The translations under genes were made by a program, and so were the position numbers. From the NCBI GenBank assembly GCA_947463105.1, contig CANHSD010000113.1, forward strand, positions 1 through 9,303: a stretch of DNA of 9,303 nucleotides. Direction: 5' to 3'. Within the stretch, counting starts at the first letter, position 1. Every line of letters starts with the position of its first letter. Shown here piece after piece: positions 1 to 6,194 of this stretch. This DNA is from Chitinophagaceae bacterium. GTDB taxonomy: Bacteria; Bacteroidota; Bacteroidia; Chitinophagales; Chitinophagaceae. A model generated the notes under the pieces. That model was not told where the DNA came from, did not search any database, and was given only the letters and a program-made list of their open reading frames with translations.

Positions 1-323
1 CCACTGCCATCGTTACTCCGCAGGTTGTTTCCGCTGATCTTGCTGCTGTTTCATCGCCCCAACAAGTTTCGGTACAACAGAAGGGAAATTTCTCAGAAGT
101 GGTTTTGTTGGCTGCTGCTGAACGCGTGGCAACAACTGTAGTATCATTGGCATCTCAGCCCAACACCACCATGCTTATCAATGCTGCATTGAAAGAGGAG
201 AAAAAATCAGGATTCCGCGCCATTCTTCGGACCATCAACAGAAGGCTGCTCAATGAGCACGAGCCGCCGCAGGACAAAAAATTTATTCAGGTCGCCAATT
301 TTTATATCCCCGTCAATAAATAA
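1..323 (+). CDS. C-terminal part of an unrecognised protein (5' end outside window)
   Basis: The reading frame is open from base 3 of the window to the TAA at 321-323, giving the last 106 residues. A GTG at 99 could start a 74-residue protein, but the frame continues upstream with similar composition, so a truncated longer gene is more likely. The visible part begins with a Val/Gln/Ser/Ala-rich stretch, then a helical-looking segment, a basic segment KKSGFRAILRTINRRL, and a short hydrophobic end FIQVANFYIPVNK. I recognise no catalytic motif. The stop lies 23 bases before the outer-membrane protein gene, on the same strand, so the two are probably co-transcribed. In Bacteroidota, PorT-like barrel genes often follow an ECF sigma factor and a membrane anti-sigma-like protein with a basic, beta-strand-ending tail. 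This fragment could be such a protein, but that rests on context and a vague resemblance only. Confidence 0.6.
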   Translation, partial: TAIVTPQVVSADLAAVSSPQQVSVQQKGNFSEVVLLAAAERVATTVVSLASQPNTTMLINAALKEEKKSGFRAILRTINRRLLNEHEPPQDKKFIQVANFYIPVNK

Positions 324-346
324 AATCATTAATAAAAAAGAAAGGT

Positions 347-1309
347 ATGAAGCATCTAGCAGTGGCATTGTTATTGGGTGTTGTATCAATGCAAGTGATG
401 GCACAAACAGATACAACCAAGTTGAAAAAAGGTACGACCATCATTAAGATAGGAAACATGACCATTGTCAAACCCAATGAACCGGAAGCCAGCAAAACTG
501 ATTCATCGAAAATTGGTGAAGACACACTCAAGATGGGCAGTTTGATGATCGTAGGAAAGGGAATTTCCGAAGGGATTAACAAATTGGGGAAGGCCATCGA
601 AGGTGTTGATCTCAAAAAAATCGCAGAAACGGCCAGTGATGTACTGAAGAAAAAGAAACCGAAAAAAGTATCCACCAATTGGTTCGTGTATGACATCGGT
701 TTTGCCGGATACAATGACAATACCAATTATGCGACATCTGCCGCACAGGCATTTGTAAAGCCTGCAGGAAGCGTACCAGCTTCAAAAGGAGATTTTGCTT
801 TGAGAACTTCCAGGGTCTCCAACTTCAACCTCTGGTTCTTCATGCAGCGGGTGAGCATCATTGAAAGTGTTTTGAACCTGAAATACGGACTGGGAATTGA
901 GAGCAATAACTATTTCTTCAAGACAGGTATTACCTATGTAGACGATGTCTCAGTGTACGCGAAGCGTGGAGGAGTGAATGAATTGAGCAAGAACAAATTG
1001 GTTGCCAATTACCTGACCGTTCCTGTGATGCTGAACATCAATACCAATCCCATGAAAGGCAAACGTGGATTTCAGTTCTCTGCAGGTGTTAGTGGTGGTT
1101 ATCTTTCCAGCGCAAGGCAGAAGCAAAAAGGGCCTGGCGGGACAGACAAAACAAAATCCAACTTTAACCTCGAACAGTTCAAGCTTTCCTATGTAGCAGA
1201 ACTTGGCCTTGGCCCGGTAAAATTGTATGGCTCTGTAGCATCAAATCCCATGCACCAATATGGTTTGGAACAAGTTCCGTATACATTGGGCCTGAGGTTC
1301 TCGAATTGA
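347..1309 (+). CDS. outer-membrane beta-barrel protein (PorT-like) with signal peptide
   Basis: This 320-residue protein is predicted to be exported and inserted in the outer membrane. Residues 1-19 form a signal peptide: K2, a hydrophobic core AVALLLGVV, and a likely cut after V-M-A before Q20. Residues 20-108 are a charged periplasmic-type region. It holds two related segments, KIGNMTIV at 34-41 and KMGSLMIV at 62-69, and ends in a lysine cluster at 101-107. From about 111 to the end, alternating polar/hydrophobic strands with aromatic edges (NWFVYDIGFAGY, YLTVPVMLNINT, GFQFSAGVSGGYLSS, KLSYVAELGLGPVKLYG) indicate an eight-to-ten-strand barrel. The C-terminus LGLRFSN is typical of a last barrel strand. 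PorT-like proteins are diverse and their roles are mostly unknown. The ATG at 347 is chosen because it begins the signal peptide; a GAAAGG lies too close to act as a normal ribosome binding site. The gene ends 11 bases from the convergent GT4 gene. Confidence 0.82.
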   Translation: MKHLAVALLLGVVSMQVMAQTDTTKLKKGTTIIKIGNMTIVKPNEPEASKTDSSKIGEDTLKMGSLMIVGKGISEGINKLGKAIEGVDLKKIAETASDVLKKKKPKKVSTNWFVYDIGFAGYNDNTNYATSAAQAFVKPAGSVPASKGDFALRTSRVSNFNLWFFMQRVSIIESVLNLKYGLGIESNNYFFKTGITYVDDVSVYAKRGGVNELSKNKLVANYLTVPVMLNINTNPMKGKRGFQFSAGVSGGYLSSARQKQKGPGGTDKTKSNFNLEQFKLSYVAELGLGPVKLYGSVASNPMHQYGLEQVPYTLGLRFSN

Positions 1310-1320
1310 TGAATACGCAA

Positions 1321-2442
1321 TCAGAATAGGTAGCTGTTCAATAAATTTTCCCTGTTCTGTTCCGGCCTGAATTTCAACACATGTTCATGCTGCAATGCAA
1401 TGCGTAGGTGATTATTGGATCCTAATATTTCTTTCAGGTGAGATGCCCATTCTTCCGGTTGTTGCGGATCAGCATACCAGGCCTGAGGTCCGCCTGCTTC
1501 TGCGAAACAAGACCCTTTGGAGGTCAGCACCGGGACTCCAGATTCAATCGCTTCAATGATGGGAATACCGAATCCCTCAAACAGTGATGGATAGGCAAAT
1601 ACTGTAGCTCCCTGGTAGATGGCAGGCAGGTCACTGAAGGTGGCGTTGAGGATCAGGCTGACTTCTTTTTCAATGCCCAATTCAGAAATCATTCTTTGTA
1701 CTTTATCAAGATATGTTGTTCCTTTTCCAACCAGTACCAGTCCGGGTCTTCCATCCTTGGGCAGCATGGCAAAAGCCTTCAGTAAAGTGATGGCATTCTT
1801 TCTTGACTCAATGCTGCCCACCGACAGGACATATCGGTTTGGCAGATCATATTTTTTTCTGACAACTGTTATTTCTTCAGGTGTATGTTTATGGCGAAAT
1901 TGTCTGTGGCATCCCTGATAAATCACTTTAATCTTGGCAGGATCCGCTTTCAGAAAATGGATGACATCACTGGCGGTTTGTTCACTCACGGCAATGATCC
2001 TGTCGGCCACCCTGCAAGCATGTTTCACTTTTTGAAAGTGCATCATCACATCAAACCTTGAATAGAATTCGGGATAACGCAAGAAGATGAGGTCGTGAAT
2101 GGTTACGATAGTTTTGACGTGTGCAGGAATACCCATGGGAAGTTCATGACTCAGTCCATGGTAGATATCAAGTGATGAAAATTCTTTCGAATGGATTGGC
2201 AAGGTCGACCGCCAAACTGCTGCCAGTGGGGAAGGCTTCATCCAGGATGGAGGAGTGATGATCTTCAGGCGTGGATCCTGCAGATATCTTTTGGTTTCGG
2301 GCCGGTCTTTTATTTTTGGGGTGTAGAGATAGTAGTTGTCGGAGTTGCCTGCTTCCAATAAGGTATCCAGAACGAATCGGGAATAGTTGCCCAGTCCTGT
2401 GAAATTGTTGAACAGTCGTTTGGCGTCAAATCCGATATTCAT
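1321..2442 (-). CDS. GT4-family glycosyltransferase (GT-B fold)
   Basis: This 373-residue retaining glycosyltransferase should move a sugar from a nucleotide-sugar donor to a growing glycan on the cytoplasmic side. The N-terminal half has MNIGFDAKRL with the glycine-containing acceptor loop FTGLGNYSR at 14-22, and TIVTIHDLIFLRYPEF at 111-126 with the conserved H116-D117. The C-terminal donor domain begins near 205 with VLSVGSIESRKN (R214, K215 are the expected phosphate-binding residues). It carries the GT4 signature E289-x7-E297 within LFEGFGIPIIEA and then SGVPVLTSKGS at 301-311. The length is normal for the family and there is no membrane segment. It starts at an ATG 15 bases after the FkbM methyltransferase stop, so it is the last gene of that minus-strand unit. 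The donor and acceptor sugars cannot be read from the sequence. Bacterial mannosyl- and rhamnosyltransferases fall in this group, but I would not choose between them. Confidence 0.9.
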   Translation of the reverse strand: MNIGFDAKRLFNNFTGLGNYSRFVLDTLLEAGNSDNYYLYTPKIKDRPETKRYLQDPRLKIITPPSWMKPSPLAAVWRSTLPIHSKEFSSLDIYHGLSHELPMGIPAHVKTIVTIHDLIFLRYPEFYSRFDVMMHFQKVKHACRVADRIIAVSEQTASDVIHFLKADPAKIKVIYQGCHRQFRHKHTPEEITVVRKKYDLPNRYVLSVGSIESRKNAITLLKAFAMLPKDGRPGLVLVGKGTTYLDKVQRMISELGIEKEVSLILNATFSDLPAIYQGATVFAYPSLFEGFGIPIIEAIESGVPVLTSKGSCFAEAGGPQAWYADPQQPEEWASHLKEILGSNNHLRIALQHEHVLKFRPEQNRENLLNSYLF

Positions 2443-2457
2443 ATTTGCATTGGCTGT

Positions 2458-3294
2458 TTATATCCAGGCCCAGACATGGCCTGTGCGGGTGGCGGGTCTT
2501 GTTACATATTTGACCTGATAACCCTTGCCCATCAGAAATGTTGCCATTTCCTCTGTTGTGTACTGCTGGGTCTCGTGTGTTTCCATGGCCATTCTTTTGA
2601 TCCTGCTGAAATAGTTTTCAGGAAGGTTGAAAAGAATATCATACTCGGCTCCTTCACAATCCATTTTCAGCAGGTCTATTGTATCAATTTTATTTTCATT
2701 GATAAATGTTGATAATGCCATCACCTGTATGGACACCTTGTGCACTGCATTTTCAAAATGGGCTATGCCTGAAATGGAAGTGAAATCATCAGGAGCATCC
2801 GTAAATATATCCATGTGGCCATCTTCTTTCCAGAGCCCGAATGGATGCTGGTTCCAGTCATGGCCTGGATATTGTGCTTTGTGCTTTTCCATCATTTGCT
2901 GCAGGAAGGGCATGGGTTCAAAGGAGTGGACGGTTGCATGGGGGAAGCAGCGGAAGAAATAAAGTGCTGCATAGCCCACATTGGCCCCCACATCAAAAAT
3001 AACGGGATTTTTTGGGAAGCCCTGTTGATCAAAGTGGAGCATATACTGATCATCGAAAAAACATTCCCTGAAAGGTCCTATCATTTTTTTGGGAACCCGA
3101 TAGACGTGTCCGTCTTTGAACTTGAAAACAAACTCTTTTCCAGGATGGATGCCCATCTTGAATGCAAGATATTCAGGCCAGTTTTTCAGTTCTTTGAAAA
3201 TGGCACCGTAACGCTGCAGCTTATACCCTAGTTTTCCTGCCTTCATGATTTCGGCGTGTTCTCCCTGCAGTTGCGTGTTCGGTGACTCATTCAT
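2458..3294 (-). CDS. FkbM-family SAM-dependent methyltransferase
   Basis: This protein of 278 residues from the chosen ATG is a class I methyltransferase of the FkbM family, whose members O-methylate sugars or polyketides. The SAM-binding motif I is PVIFDVGANVGYAALYF at about 97-113, followed by the acidic end of strand 2, HSFEPMPF (E126). The family hallmark D-x-L-K-M-D-C-E-G-A-E is at 207-217 (IDLLKMDCEGAE starts at 206). About 95 residues of family-atypical N-terminus precede the fold, including a W/K/F-rich stretch with GKEFVFKFKDGHVYRVP. The frame extends four codons upstream to a TTG at 3306; I prefer the ATG at 3292-3294 because the extra residues look unremarkable and no ribosome binding site favours either. 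The GT4 gene follows after 15 bases. In that setting methylation of a hydroxyl on the glycan built by the neighbouring transferase is plausible, but the substrate is unknown. Confidence 0.88.
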   Translation of the reverse strand: MNESPNTQLQGEHAEIMKAGKLGYKLQRYGAIFKELKNWPEYLAFKMGIHPGKEFVFKFKDGHVYRVPKKMIGPFRECFFDDQYMLHFDQQGFPKNPVIFDVGANVGYAALYFFRCFPHATVHSFEPMPFLQQMMEKHKAQYPGHDWNQHPFGLWKEDGHMDIFTDAPDDFTSISGIAHFENAVHKVSIQVMALSTFINENKIDTIDLLKMDCEGAEYDILFNLPENYFSRIKRMAMETHETQQYTTEEMATFLMGKGYQVKYVTRPATRTGHVWAWI

Positions 3295-3370
3295 GGTATA
3301 GGCCAATATTTAAAAGCAAAATAACGCAATTTCATCCTGAACCGGAAGAAATCATTTTTAGGGCCTCAAT

Positions 3371-4117
3371 TCATTTTTTCTTTTCCCAAAGCACCAAAAG
3401 CGATACACCAAAAGGGAAATTGATTTTTTTCAGCAATAACCTTTCGAATGAGAAGATCGATTTAAAAACAGCATTGATGAAACCTGATTCGATCATGTCA
3501 TTGTCTGGTTTCAGTTCTTCTTGTTTTTTTCGGATGAAAATCCTCTGGAGCGACCTCACCAGAAAAATGGGGATGAACAAAAAGAAATTGAAATAGGTGG
3601 TTCTCAGCAACCGGCCGCCATTTGCTGAAAAAAGGTCCAGCATTTGCTTTTTCTGGTAACGGCGGAAGTGGTGGTTGACGACATCATGGTTGCTCCAGAG
3701 CGACATAAAGGCAGGGACAGTGATGAATATTTTTCCTCCTGGTTTACAGACCCGGAAGAGTTCGGTTATGGCTTTTTGATGATCTTCCACATGTTCCACC
3801 ACATCAAAGGCGCAGACACAATCAAAAGCATTATCGGGATAGGGAAGCTCCGTGATGGATCCCTGATCGATCTTCATCTTCAGTACATCAAGGCAAAAGC
3901 GATAGGAGGGTTCATCGTATTCAATCGACTGCACATTGCCAAAGGGTTCCAGCATTTCTGAAGACCTGCCTGTAGCAGCACCTACATTCAACATATTCAG
4001 TGGGGCATCTTTATATACCGAAGACCTGAACTGGTCGAGTATGATACCTTCCCTGACGCGGAACCACCAGTGTTCCCGCTCCATTTTAAAGTAATCATCC
4101 AGAAAGTTTCTGTCCAT
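3371..4117 (-). CDS. class I SAM methyltransferase with C-terminal hydrophobic segment
   Basis: This 248-residue protein has a Methyltransf_11-type fold. The N-terminal signature EHWWFRVREGIIL (15-27) is typical of a subfamily found in cell-surface glycan and polyprenyl-glycosyltransferase loci. Motif I is LNVGAATGRSSEML (43-56), with the SAM ribose acid in SIEYDEP (E66 or D68). PYPDNAFDCVCAFDVVEHVEDH (93-113) and FRVCKPGGKIFITVPAF (121-137) are motifs II and III. LWSNHDVVNHHFRRY (140-154) is the conserved substrate-side loop of this subfamily. A hydrophobic segment TYFNFFLFIPIFLVR at 174-188 suggests membrane contact, followed by a basic tail, so the substrate may be a lipid-linked intermediate (inference). 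The ATG at 4117 gives the expected family start. FkbM follows on the same strand after 76 bases, close enough for one transcript. It is divergent from the GT87 gene. Confidence 0.87.
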   Translation of the reverse strand: MDRNFLDDYFKMEREHWWFRVREGIILDQFRSSVYKDAPLNMLNVGAATGRSSEMLEPFGNVQSIEYDEPSYRFCLDVLKMKIDQGSITELPYPDNAFDCVCAFDVVEHVEDHQKAITELFRVCKPGGKIFITVPAFMSLWSNHDVVNHHFRRYQKKQMLDLFSANGGRLLRTTYFNFFLFIPIFLVRSLQRIFIRKKQEELKPDNDMIESGFINAVFKSIFSFERLLLKKINFPFGVSLLVLWEKKK

Positions 4118-4223
4118 AATCAGTCATTATTGCCTTTAGTCTTTGGCAATATCAGATAATTTTATGATTGCGGTCTTAAATACAACCATATTTACTGAAA
4201 TTTGTTTCAACCTGATGGCGATA
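4118..4223. promoter_or_regulatory. divergent intergenic region between methyltransferase and GT87 genes
   Basis: These about 106 bases separate two oppositely transcribed genes and must hold the control sequences for the GT87 gene and probably for the minus-strand methyltransferase unit. On the plus strand I see a candidate promoter (separate entry). On the minus strand I see no acceptable TAnnTTTG element. No convincing inverted-repeat operator is visible. Its left and right limits depend on the GT87 start, which is uncertain. Confidence 0.45.
4142..4170 (+). promoter_or_regulatory. candidate Bacteroidota-type promoter for the GT87 gene
   Basis: TTTG at 4142-4145 is followed after 17 bases by TATGATTG at 4163-4170. 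The known Bacteroidota vegetative promoter is TTTG (-33) and TAnnTTTG (-7) with about 17-23 bases between them. The -7 element here has one mismatch. Transcription would begin a few bases after 4170, leaving a leader of roughly 40-50 bases before the ATGs at 4215 and 4224. It would exclude the TTG at 4143 and the ATG at 4164 as starts. In AT-rich DNA such matches arise by chance, so this is only a candidate. Confidence 0.35.
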
Positions 4224-5420
4224 ATGGAAAACAATTCAATTCAAAAAATAAAGGCCGCCTGGCCCAAAGCATTGAACATTCTATGGTTCATGCTTCCGGC
4301 AGCCTTCGCCATGATCAAATATAGTTTGGGCCCCAAAGCCTACAACAACTATCTCATTTACAAACATGTTTTTTTGAATATCATCCGAAATGCCAATCTC
4401 TACGATTTTTATCCCGGATTGTATTTGTACCAGAATCATTATGGTCCAAGCTTTAGCCTGATCATCGCTCCCTTTGCTGTATTACCAGATGCGATTGGTA
4501 TTGTGCTTTGGTGTTTGGCGAATGCTTTGTTTTTATTTTATGCGATAAAAAAATTACCGCTTGATCGCAATGCCATTCAAATGGTCATGTCCATTTCCCT
4601 GTTGGAAATGTGTGGTTCGATCCAGAGCCAGCAGTTCAATCCCATGCTTTGTTCCTGGATCATACTTGCTTTTGTGCATGCGATAAATGGGCGGACAAGC
4701 ACAGCAGCATTTTTCATTTCAGGGGGATTTTTGGTGAAGTTGTATGGAGTTGTGGGGCTACTTTTTACACCTTTCAGCGGAAGGTATCGTTCGATGGCCA
4801 TATGGATGATTGTAACGATGGGGATCTTGGTCTGTATTCCTATGCTGTATGCAGATGTTTCCTTTGTGCTGCATGCTTATGTTGATTGGTATCATCGGTT
4901 GCTGGGCAAGAACCAGGAAAACATCATGACCAATTTCACCGATGGTATGCAGGACATCTCTGCGATGGGAATGACAAGAAGAATTACGGGAATCAGCAGT
5001 TTGTCGAATCTGTTGTTTCTTATTCCTGCAGGTGTGCTGACCTTGCTTCCATTGTTGAAGAGAAAATATTATGACGACAACCGTTTCAGGATATTTTATC
5101 TGGCTCAGGTCTTGATTGGGCTCGTCATCTTCAGTACATCAGCTGAATCGCCAACCTATGTAATCGCCGTTACAGGATTCGCGATATGGTATGCTGCCTT
5201 TGGTGAGGAACGTCCACAATGGATGAAGTGGATGCTGGTACTGTTGTTCCTGCTGACCATTTTATCCTCAACCGATATTTTTCCTTTGTATATCCGGAAA
5301 ACGTTGATCAAGCCTTATGCACTCAAAGCCCTGCCCTGCGTATTGGCCTGGCTGGTCATCACTTATCAGTTATTGTTCTACCGGGGAAGGGGAATTGATA
5401 CCAAACAAACTGCCGGATGA
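4224..5420 (+). CDS. GT87-type (DUF2029) polytopic membrane glycosyltransferase
   Basis: This is an integral membrane protein of 398 residues from the chosen ATG. GT87 enzymes are GT-C transferases that take a sugar from a polyprenyl-phosphate donor and attach it to a glycan or lipid on the outer side of the inner membrane. Hydrophobic spans are visible near 16-32, 78-107, 140-180, 190-210, 260-277, 289-305, 311-326, 335-350 and 368-386. The first large extracytoplasmic loop, NNYLIYKHVFLNI to NANLYDFYPGLYLYQNHYGP (about 41-75), matches the conserved DUF2029 loop. D61 is a candidate acidic catalytic residue. QSQQFNPMLCSWII and GGFLVKLYGVVGL are further subfamily marks. The frame runs upstream to a TTG at 4143 with an ATG at 4164. 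I prefer ATG 4224 (4215 is equally possible) because MENNSIQKIK starts just before the first span and a candidate promoter covers the earlier starts. Its last 51 bases overlap the convergent deacetylase gene. Confidence 0.82.
   Translation: MENNSIQKIKAAWPKALNILWFMLPAAFAMIKYSLGPKAYNNYLIYKHVFLNIIRNANLYDFYPGLYLYQNHYGPSFSLIIAPFAVLPDAIGIVLWCLANALFLFYAIKKLPLDRNAIQMVMSISLLEMCGSIQSQQFNPMLCSWIILAFVHAINGRTSTAAFFISGGFLVKLYGVVGLLFTPFSGRYRSMAIWMIVTMGILVCIPMLYADVSFVLHAYVDWYHRLLGKNQENIMTNFTDGMQDISAMGMTRRITGISSLSNLLFLIPAGVLTLLPLLKRKYYDDNRFRIFYLAQVLIGLVIFSTSAESPTYVIAVTGFAIWYAAFGEERPQWMKWMLVLLFLLTILSSTDIFPLYIRKTLIKPYALKALPCVLAWLVITYQLLFYRGRGIDTKQTAG
5370..5420. other. tail-to-tail overlap of the GT87 and deacetylase coding sequences
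   Basis: The GT87 stop (TGA, 5418-5420, plus strand) lies inside the deacetylase gene, and the deacetylase stop (TAA read from TTA at 5370-5372, minus strand) lies inside the GT87 gene. The shared 51 bases encode YQLLFYRGRGIDTKQTAG on one strand and, on the other, the tail GINSPSPVEQ and the residues before it. Both are polar tails beyond the conserved domains. There is no room for an intrinsic terminator between the genes. Confidence 0.85.
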
Positions 5421-6194
5421 TTTTTTTATCATGGATGATGCATATTCCTGCATGGTAAGGAATTCACCTTCTTCCCTGAGAAACTTCAACAGTTTTTGCA
5501 ATCGCTCAATCAGTTCATCACCACAAATACTTCTGGTGTATCTGGGGAGTCCATATCCGCTGATGTCTACAAACTCCCAGGGATGTAAGTAGAGGCTCAG
5601 CACTCCATCATTCCTGAGTGTTTTGATGGCAAGCTTTTTGTAGTATTCAAATGGAAAATTTTTAAAGCTCAGCCAGAACAAAGGAATGCGCAATGTAGGA
5701 CTCACTGATGCTGGTATCCGCAGGAGTTCATTATCGAAATAAGAGGTCTTTGGTAAATGCAGGTTGTTGTATCTGCCAGGAAGCCAGGTAGGGTGTATGG
5801 ACGCGTCGTAAAAATAACCGGCATCGCTGACTGCATCAACGGAAACCGGCATCATTCTTGGCATCCTCAATCCGGTAATCGTTTTACCTGTCAGCTCCTC
5901 CAGCTTGGATCTGGAGTTTTTCAGGTCTTTGGTTTCAAATTTGCTGTGGTAATAAGTATGGGAAGCTATCTCATGTTTTTCACTCAGCTCCCTTATCTGC
6001 TCGGGAAAATATTCTGCGAAATGTGCTGTGGTGAACAAGGTTGTTCTGATGTTTTTATCCGACAGAATGGTTGAGATGGCGTGAAGTCCGGACATCCCCA
6101 CCGCCATTTGTTCTGTGATGCTCAATTGCCTTCCATATTCCAGGGGCATATCGAACTCTTCCACATCAAAACTCAAGAGGATGGTGTTTTTCAT
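5370..6194 (-). CDS. polysaccharide deacetylase family protein (NodB-like domain)
   Basis: This 274-residue metal-dependent carbohydrate esterase of the CE4/NodB type should remove N- or O-acyl groups from a sugar. Motif 1 is LSFDVEEFD (7-15), with D10 as candidate base and E12/E13 as metal-side acid. Motif 2 is S-H-T-Y-Y-H, with H79 and H83 as metal ligands. Motif 3 is GLRMPRMMP (R110, P112). The last catalytic histidine is H204 in LYLHPWEF. All key residues are present. No signal peptide is visible, so it should act in the cytoplasm or at the inner face of the membrane. The frame continues 46 codons upstream, but ATG 6192-6194 is the start because MKNTILLSFDVEEFD is where this family begins. 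That ATG overlaps the GT2 stop as ATGA, a sign of translational coupling. The DVEE and HPWE forms resemble the deacetylases of exopolysaccharide and XrtA-type loci more than classical NodB. Confidence 0.88.
   Translation of the reverse strand: MKNTILLSFDVEEFDMPLEYGRQLSITEQMAVGMSGLHAISTILSDKNIRTTLFTTAHFAEYFPEQIRELSEKHEIASHTYYHSKFETKDLKNSRSKLEELTGKTITGLRMPRMMPVSVDAVSDAGYFYDASIHPTWLPGRYNNLHLPKTSYFDNELLRIPASVSPTLRIPLFWLSFKNFPFEYYKKLAIKTLRNDGVLSLYLHPWEFVDISGYGLPRYTRSICGDELIERLQKLLKFLREEGEFLTMQEYASSMIKKSSGSLFGINSPSPVEQ
6191..6194 (-). other. ATGA stop/start overlap coupling GT2 and deacetylase
   Basis: On the minus strand the bases ATGA contain the ATG of the deacetylase and the TGA of the GT2 gene. 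Such overlaps usually mean that one ribosome pass can serve both genes and keep their products in balance. It also fixes the deacetylase start better than any ribosome binding site here. Confidence 0.85.

Noticed and set aside
313..726. Minus-strand ORF of 137 codons opposite the outer-membrane protein gene
   Set aside because: It overlaps a gene with a clear signal peptide and barrel pattern, its product is Phe/Ser/Pro-rich without any family motif, and no neighbour supports it.
1310..1320. Search for a shared terminator between the convergent outer-membrane protein and GT4 genes
   Set aside because: Only 11 bases separate the stops, and neither these nor the flanking coding bases form a convincing stem followed by a T-run.
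2815..3231. Plus-strand ORF of 138 codons opposite the FkbM gene
   Set aside because: It covers the SAM-binding motifs of a well-supported gene on the other strand and has no motif of its own.
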